From the NCBI GenBank assembly GCA_918807975.1, contig OU964923.1:27137235-27201234 (forward strand): a stretch of DNA of 64,000 nucleotides, written 5' to 3'. A program made the translations under genes and the position numbers. Under the pieces are notes generated by a model. The model made no database searches, was not told the DNA's origin, and was given only the letters and a program-made list of their open reading frames with translations. Origin of the DNA: Aplidium turbinatum (Eukaryota > Chordata > Ascidiacea > Aplousobranchia > Polyclinidae). Positions 59,680 to 64,000 of this stretch are shown here, one piece after another. The stretch's first letter is position 1; each line of letters begins with the position of its first letter.

Positions 59680-61210
59680 TGCCATGATCAACAAGTATAA
59701 TTATTCTTTGTCATAAATTTAATATGCTCAGATTTGAAGATATTATTAAGTTAGAGAGTGCAAAGTTTATGTACATGTATGAGCACAAAATCCTGGTACG
59801 GGCCTTTGCAAGCTACTTTGCTTTTGTAAATGAAATTCATCATTATAGCACTCGTCAAAAAAAAAAAGATTTGAATTTGCCATCTGTAACATCAAACTTT
59901 GGTAAGAAGATGATATGTTTAATGGAGTGTTACTTTGAAATCAAATACCAAAAGAAATAAAAAAACATCTTACAATACTTTTAATTATATATAAATGTTT
60001 TGTAAAGAATTTGTATATGTATACAATATATCATAATTAATCCTAAAAGATATATCATTGTGTTATCTCTTTGTATAAAATATATAGCATTTATATTTTA
60101 TGTTGCCTTGTTTTGTTATTTATTATCTGTATGATATTTAATTAATGTTCCTAATTTTTTAGTGCTACTGTATTATATGTGTTCAAATGTTTGGGTGGCA
60201 GCTGACTTTGGTGACCTTTTGGTCTTTCGCTGCCATCCTTGTTATGCAAACTGTAAATTATTTGTATTTATTGTGATTTGTGTATTTTTGTTTACCGTAT
60301 TTGCAAGGCAGTGGCTATTTGACCGGCTCCGGTCTTTGAATCTGAAACACTTGAAACTTTGAATTTGACCGGTCATGACGTCACTACATAAGCGCTTTTT
60401 TCTTTTTCTCTTTCAAAGCAACAGACGAGAAGCGCCGATATAAGTTCTAACTTCAACACGTATTCTTCAACTCAGTCCGTGGCGCGTGCGATACGTTTCC
60501 GGCTGCCGATCTAGAGGGGATGAGTTCGATACTACCCGGAAGCATTCTTTTTTTTTATCTAAATTTTGACCCGAAGCGCATTTTTGTGGCCAATTTTTAA
60601 TTTGAGTAGCCTACAGCCCATTTTTTATGTCTTTTCAAATGTGAGTAATAATGTTAGAGTTTTTTTAATTTGCTGGAATTTGAGAATTTCTCTTGGTAAT
60701 TTTCCGATCGTCATAAGTGAACGTGTGTTGCCGAACGACCCTACATTTTTCTCTCAAGTTAGTTATATACAATACTTCTTTAAAAAATGGTTTTACCATT
60801 ATCATTTCTTTTAAAAGAAGTATTGTATATAACTAACTTGAGAACTATACTTGAGAACTATTAACTAACTTGGACTGTAGGCTACTCAAATTAAAAATTG
60901 ACCACATAAATGTGCTTCGGGTCAAAATTTAGATAAAAAAAAAATGTAAAAAAGAATGCTTCCGGATAATATCGAACTCATCCCCTCTAGATTGGCAGCC
61001 GGAGACGAACCCTACGCGCCACGGACTGAGTTGAAGAATACGTGTTGAATTTAGAAGTTATGTCGGCGCTTCTCGTCTTTTGCTTTGAAAGAGAAAAAGA
61101 AAAAAGTGCTTATGTAGTGACGTCATGACCGGTCAAATAGTGTTTCAGATTCAAAGACCGGAGCCGGTCAAATAGCCACTGCCTATTTGCAAACAAAAAC
61201 AAATAAACTG
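59680..61210 (+). mobile_element. LINE 3' fragment split by a foldback element
   Basis: 59724-59957 encodes the conserved end of a LINE reverse transcriptase (Lys-Leu-Glu-Ser-Ala-Lys-Phe-Met-Tyr and His-His-Tyr-Ser-Thr-Arg). A low-complexity T-rich 3' part follows to about 61210, interrupted by 60307-61183. Truncated at its 5' end. Confidence 0.6.
60307..61183. mobile_element. Foldback transposon with perfect 9-bp TSD
   Basis: Arms of about 310 bp (ggcagtggctatttgaccgg and inverse) flanked by tatttgcaa at 60298-60306 and 61184-61192. A second, smaller inverted repeat (ttagttatatacaatacttc and inverse) is nested in the loop. A 9-bp duplication fits the Mutator or FB type. No transposase. Confidence 0.88.
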
Positions 61211-61910
61211 AACATTGTGACACTAAGTCGAATCTGAAGAAAACAAATTATTGGATGAATAACAACCAAAAGTCATAAATAATACAACGTTAATATGGTA
61301 AAAACCATCTAACTCGACATCTGAAGGGGAATCGAAAAAATCCATCCAGTTAAGCATCACGTGAATTTTCCACCCAAATAAGGCAAACCTTGTGTATTTT
61401 TGCTTACTAGTAGATGCTACCCATGTACAGAAAATAGAAGTTTAGGATGAGCGTAAGTTGTACCATTAAAAGAACAGGCATCACAGAACATCACATGTAA
61501 AGCGGAAAAACGACGCCAGACATGTCACATGTGATAAGCGTGAGAAATGAGGTTTAATCGCAAGAAACTCGGTCGATGGCCAAAAGCAGAATGCAATACC
61601 AAGAAAAAAACGCAATCCCATTCATACAATTGGCCTTCATAAAGCCACAAATCTATTCACAGCACGACGTTCAGTTGGAAGCCGAAAATTCGCAAATTAA
61701 TTAACAGCATGAGACATTGACATTGTTAAACAAAATTGCCTTTGTGGGGCCATAAAAAAGGTCTCGAATTAGAGGGAAGGTCAAGATATCTGGTGTTGAA
61801 TTAGGTGAGTTGGTTATGTACGAAAGCATTGGCGTTTTACTGGGACAAGAAAAAAAAAAGTTAATTTAGACAGAATGTCAAGTTAGCTGCTAGGCGGTGT
61901 TTATTGTATC

Positions 61911-62003
61911 TTACTTCTTTGATTTTGTTTTCACTAAATAATTAGTTGGAGTATTGTCTGTTAAGTTTTCTTGTTGAAGCTTCCAGACTCTTATAGACGT
62001 ATC
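61911..62003 (-). CDS. WD-repeat-like gene, last exon
   Basis: 31 codons including TAA, beginning Asp-Thr-Ser-Ile-Arg-Val-Trp directly after a tttcag acceptor. Confidence 0.62.
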   Translation of the reverse strand, partial: DTSIRVWKLQQENLTDNTPTNYLVKTKSKK

Positions 62004-62488
62004 CTGAAACATATCAGTTGTTTAACAAAAGCATATGTTAAGCTTATCAACCGGTTAAACAAAGTTACCAGTAGCTAACCCCCATTTTCGCAAAAAAAAA
62101 AAAACAACCAAAATAATAAATGAACTCTCACTCTAACCACGACATTACCAGGTTTGTCAAAACCCCGGGTCAAAACATAAAATGCAAGAAAATTAATTAA
62201 AAATGCTACAGACTTTCAAATGCTAAGCTTACTTGATATCTTTCAGAAATGAACTCTGATTCACTGGCAGTGATAGAAATAGTGTCTTCTGGAGTACTGG
62301 GTATGCTCATAAGCTAGAGACGGAGAATTCAATAAAGAAACGTACAGTGTTGCATGGCAATATTCACCTTTAGCATTGTTACCTAACTAAATCTGAAAAA
62401 GTATATCCCATGACAATGGATAGACTGTGCACATCAAACTTACCAAAACACCACCGTCATTCTGGCAGAATAATTCTGCGCGATCCGC
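61911..62488 (-). CDS. Unidentified WD-repeat-like gene, three 3'-terminal exons
   Basis: Exons 62488-62444 (15 codons), 62313-62233 (27 codons) and 62003-61911 (31 codons including TAA) join in phase 0 throughout, with acceptors tttttag, ctctag, tttcag and donors gtaagt, gtaagc. The joined sequence ends with Asp-Thr-Ser-Ile-Arg-Val-Trp-Lys-Leu, the D-strand signature of a WD40 repeat, then a polar Lys-rich tail. No single exon is diagnostic, but three consistent frames with good splice sites are unlikely by chance. The 5' part would lie beyond or across the satellite array to the right. The protein is not identified. Confidence 0.6.
62233..62313 (-). CDS. WD-repeat-like gene, penultimate exon
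   Basis: 27 codons between ctctag and gtaagc, acidic and Ser/Thr-rich (Pro-Glu-Asp-Thr-Ile-Ser-Ile-Thr-Ala-Ser). Confidence 0.55.
62444..62488 (-). CDS. WD-repeat-like gene, 15-codon exon
   Basis: A micro-exon between ttttttag and gtaagt, in frame with the next exon. It reads Phe-Cys-Gln-Asn-Asp-Gly-Gly-Val-Leu, plausible as a beta strand and turn of a propeller blade. Confidence 0.5.
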
Positions 62489-62749
62489 CTAAAAAAATGA
62501 TCCGTAAAAATTTGCGCGATAAACAATGCGATGAAAGTAGCAACACTCGGAAGCTGATAAAATCACTTCTCGTTACCACATCAAAGCAAACCTTATATTT
62601 TTTCCATAGCCAAATGAACATTGAACACAGAAATTTCAATAAAAAACTTGACTTGTCAAAGATAAAGCAACTGCAATTGCGAAAATTAGACAAAAAATCG
62701 TATCTATTAAGACTGCTATATGTGCTATGGCTAGAAAAGTAAGCATCAC

Positions 62750-64000
62750 AAAAACGACTATAAAAATACTTTCCCGAAATATTTTTCGGAATTTTATTTT
62801 TGAATCGTGTTCAGAATTAAATTTCCTTTCCAGGGATGGCAAGCTCGTGGTGGGGCAGACGAAGGAAACGCGAGCAGAATGGTTTAAAAATGGGGTAAAT
62901 GTCTTGCGTATTTAAAAACAAATAGAGATTTTAACGTTGATAAACGCCTTCAATTAGGCGTCTATAAAAATATTTTCCCGACATATTTTTCGGAATTTTA
63001 TTTTTGAATCGTGTTCAGAATTAAATTTCCTTTCCAGGGGTGGCAAGCTCGTGGTGGGGCAGACGAAGGAAACGCAAGCAGAATGGTTTAAAAATGGAGG
63101 AAATGTCTTACGTATTTAAAAACAAATAGAGATTTCAACGTTAAAAGACGCCTTCAATTAGGCGTCTATAAAAATACTTTCCCGAAATATTTTTCGGAAT
63201 TTTATTTTTGAATCGTGTTCAGAATTAAATTTCCTTTCCAGGGATGGCAAGCTCGTGGTGGGGCAGATGAAGGAAACGCGAGCAGAATGGTTTAAAAATG
63301 GGGGAAATGTCTTATGTATTTAAAAATAAATAGAGTTTTTAACGTATATAGACGCCTTCAATTAGGCGCCTATAAAAATATTTTCCCGATATATTTTTCG
63401 GAATTTTATTTTTGAATCGTGTTCAGAATTAAATTTCCTTTCCAGGGGTGGCAAGCTCGTGGTGGGGCAGACGAAGGAAACGCGAGCAGAATGGTTTAAA
63501 AATGGGGGAAATGTCTTACGTATTTAAAAATAAATAGAGATTTTAACGTTTATAGACGCCTTCAATCAAGCGCCTATAAAAATATTTTCCCGAAATATTT
63601 TTCGGAATTTTATTTTTGAATCGTGTTCAGAATTAAATTTTCTTTCCAGGGGTGGCAAGCTCGTGGTGGGGCAGACGAAGGAAACGCGAGCAGAATGGTT
63701 TAAAAATGGAAGAAATGTCTTACGTATTTAAAAATAAATAGAGATTTTAACGTTTATAGACGCCTTCAATTGACCGTCTATAAAAATATTTTCCCGATAT
63801 ATTTTTCGGAATTTTATTTTTGAATCGTGTTCAGAATTAAATTTCCTTTCCAGGGATGGCAAGCTCGTGGTGGGGCAGACGAAGGAAACGCGAGCAGAAT
63901 GGTTTAAAAATGGGGGAAATGTCTTACGTATTTAAAAATAAATAGAGATTTTAACGTTGATAAACGCCTTCAATTAGGCGCCTATAAAAATATTTTCCCG
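62750..64000. repeat. 204-bp tandem satellite, six units to the window edge
   Basis: The landmark aagctcgtggtggggcag recurs at 62841, 63045, 63249, 63453, 63657 and 63861, exactly 204 bp apart. Each unit carries a gacgcc/ggcgtc-type hairpin and ccgaaatatttttcgg. The array continues past the window. Unit-to-unit identity is high. Confidence 0.95.

Noticed and set aside
62410-62742. 110-codon plus-strand ORF
   Set aside because: Overlaps the antisense of a spliced minus-strand exon, shows no domain, and runs into the satellite.
62754-64000. CRISPR-like array
   Set aside because: The whole 204-bp unit is repeated without unique spacers, in a eukaryotic context.

Overview
The window is AT-rich animal nuclear DNA. 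It has spliced genes with GT-AG introns, one mitochondrial ribosomal protein gene, secreted mucin-type domains, and a dense load of DNA transposons with smaller amounts of LINE and LTR debris. The domain set (WxxW domains linked to a VWD domain) points to a metazoan, most likely a marine invertebrate. A tunicate or another invertebrate deuterostome is possible, but the sequence alone does not settle it.

Positions 507-43563 (+ strand) hold a tandem locus of WxxW-domain genes (the repeat unit of MUC2, MUC5 and CILP proteins). One domain is one exon, and every such exon is flanked by phase-1 introns, so exons can be added or lost without breaking the frame. Gene 1 (507-10727, 5' end outside the window) carries six domains, here named A to F. 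Gene 2 (20121-43563) repeats the same six in the same order, preceded by a signal-peptide exon and followed by a Gly-rich linker and a complete von Willebrand D domain spread over four exons. Between the genes, a recent 4,146-bp tandem duplication (17666-21811 and 21812-26862) has doubled the signal-peptide exon, its candidate TATA box and domain A. Gene 2 therefore appears to have two possible first exons, predicting products with six or seven WxxW domains. Gene 1 seems to end just after domain F, in a changed reading frame with its own poly(A) signal and no VWD.

Positions 43564-52713 hold no exon I can support. They contain a degenerate THAP-type sequence, an inverted-repeat element and a 3.26-kb two-gene DNA transposon (49354-52611). 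Positions 52714-58032 (- strand) are a complete four-exon gene for mitochondrial ribosomal protein S28, whose second intron contains a Mutator-like element with a FLYWCH finger. Positions 58191-61200 hold a hAT-like element and a LINE tail split by a foldback element. Positions 61911-62488 (- strand) are three 3'-terminal exons of an unidentified gene ending in a WD-repeat-like strand. The window closes in a 204-bp satellite array (about 62750 to the end).

Transposon boundaries are unusually clear. At least eight hAT-type elements have legible target-site duplications, several are nested, and the paralogous mucin copies give empty sites for comparison. Four solo LTRs of one family, three with perfect 5-bp duplications, lie in the same region.
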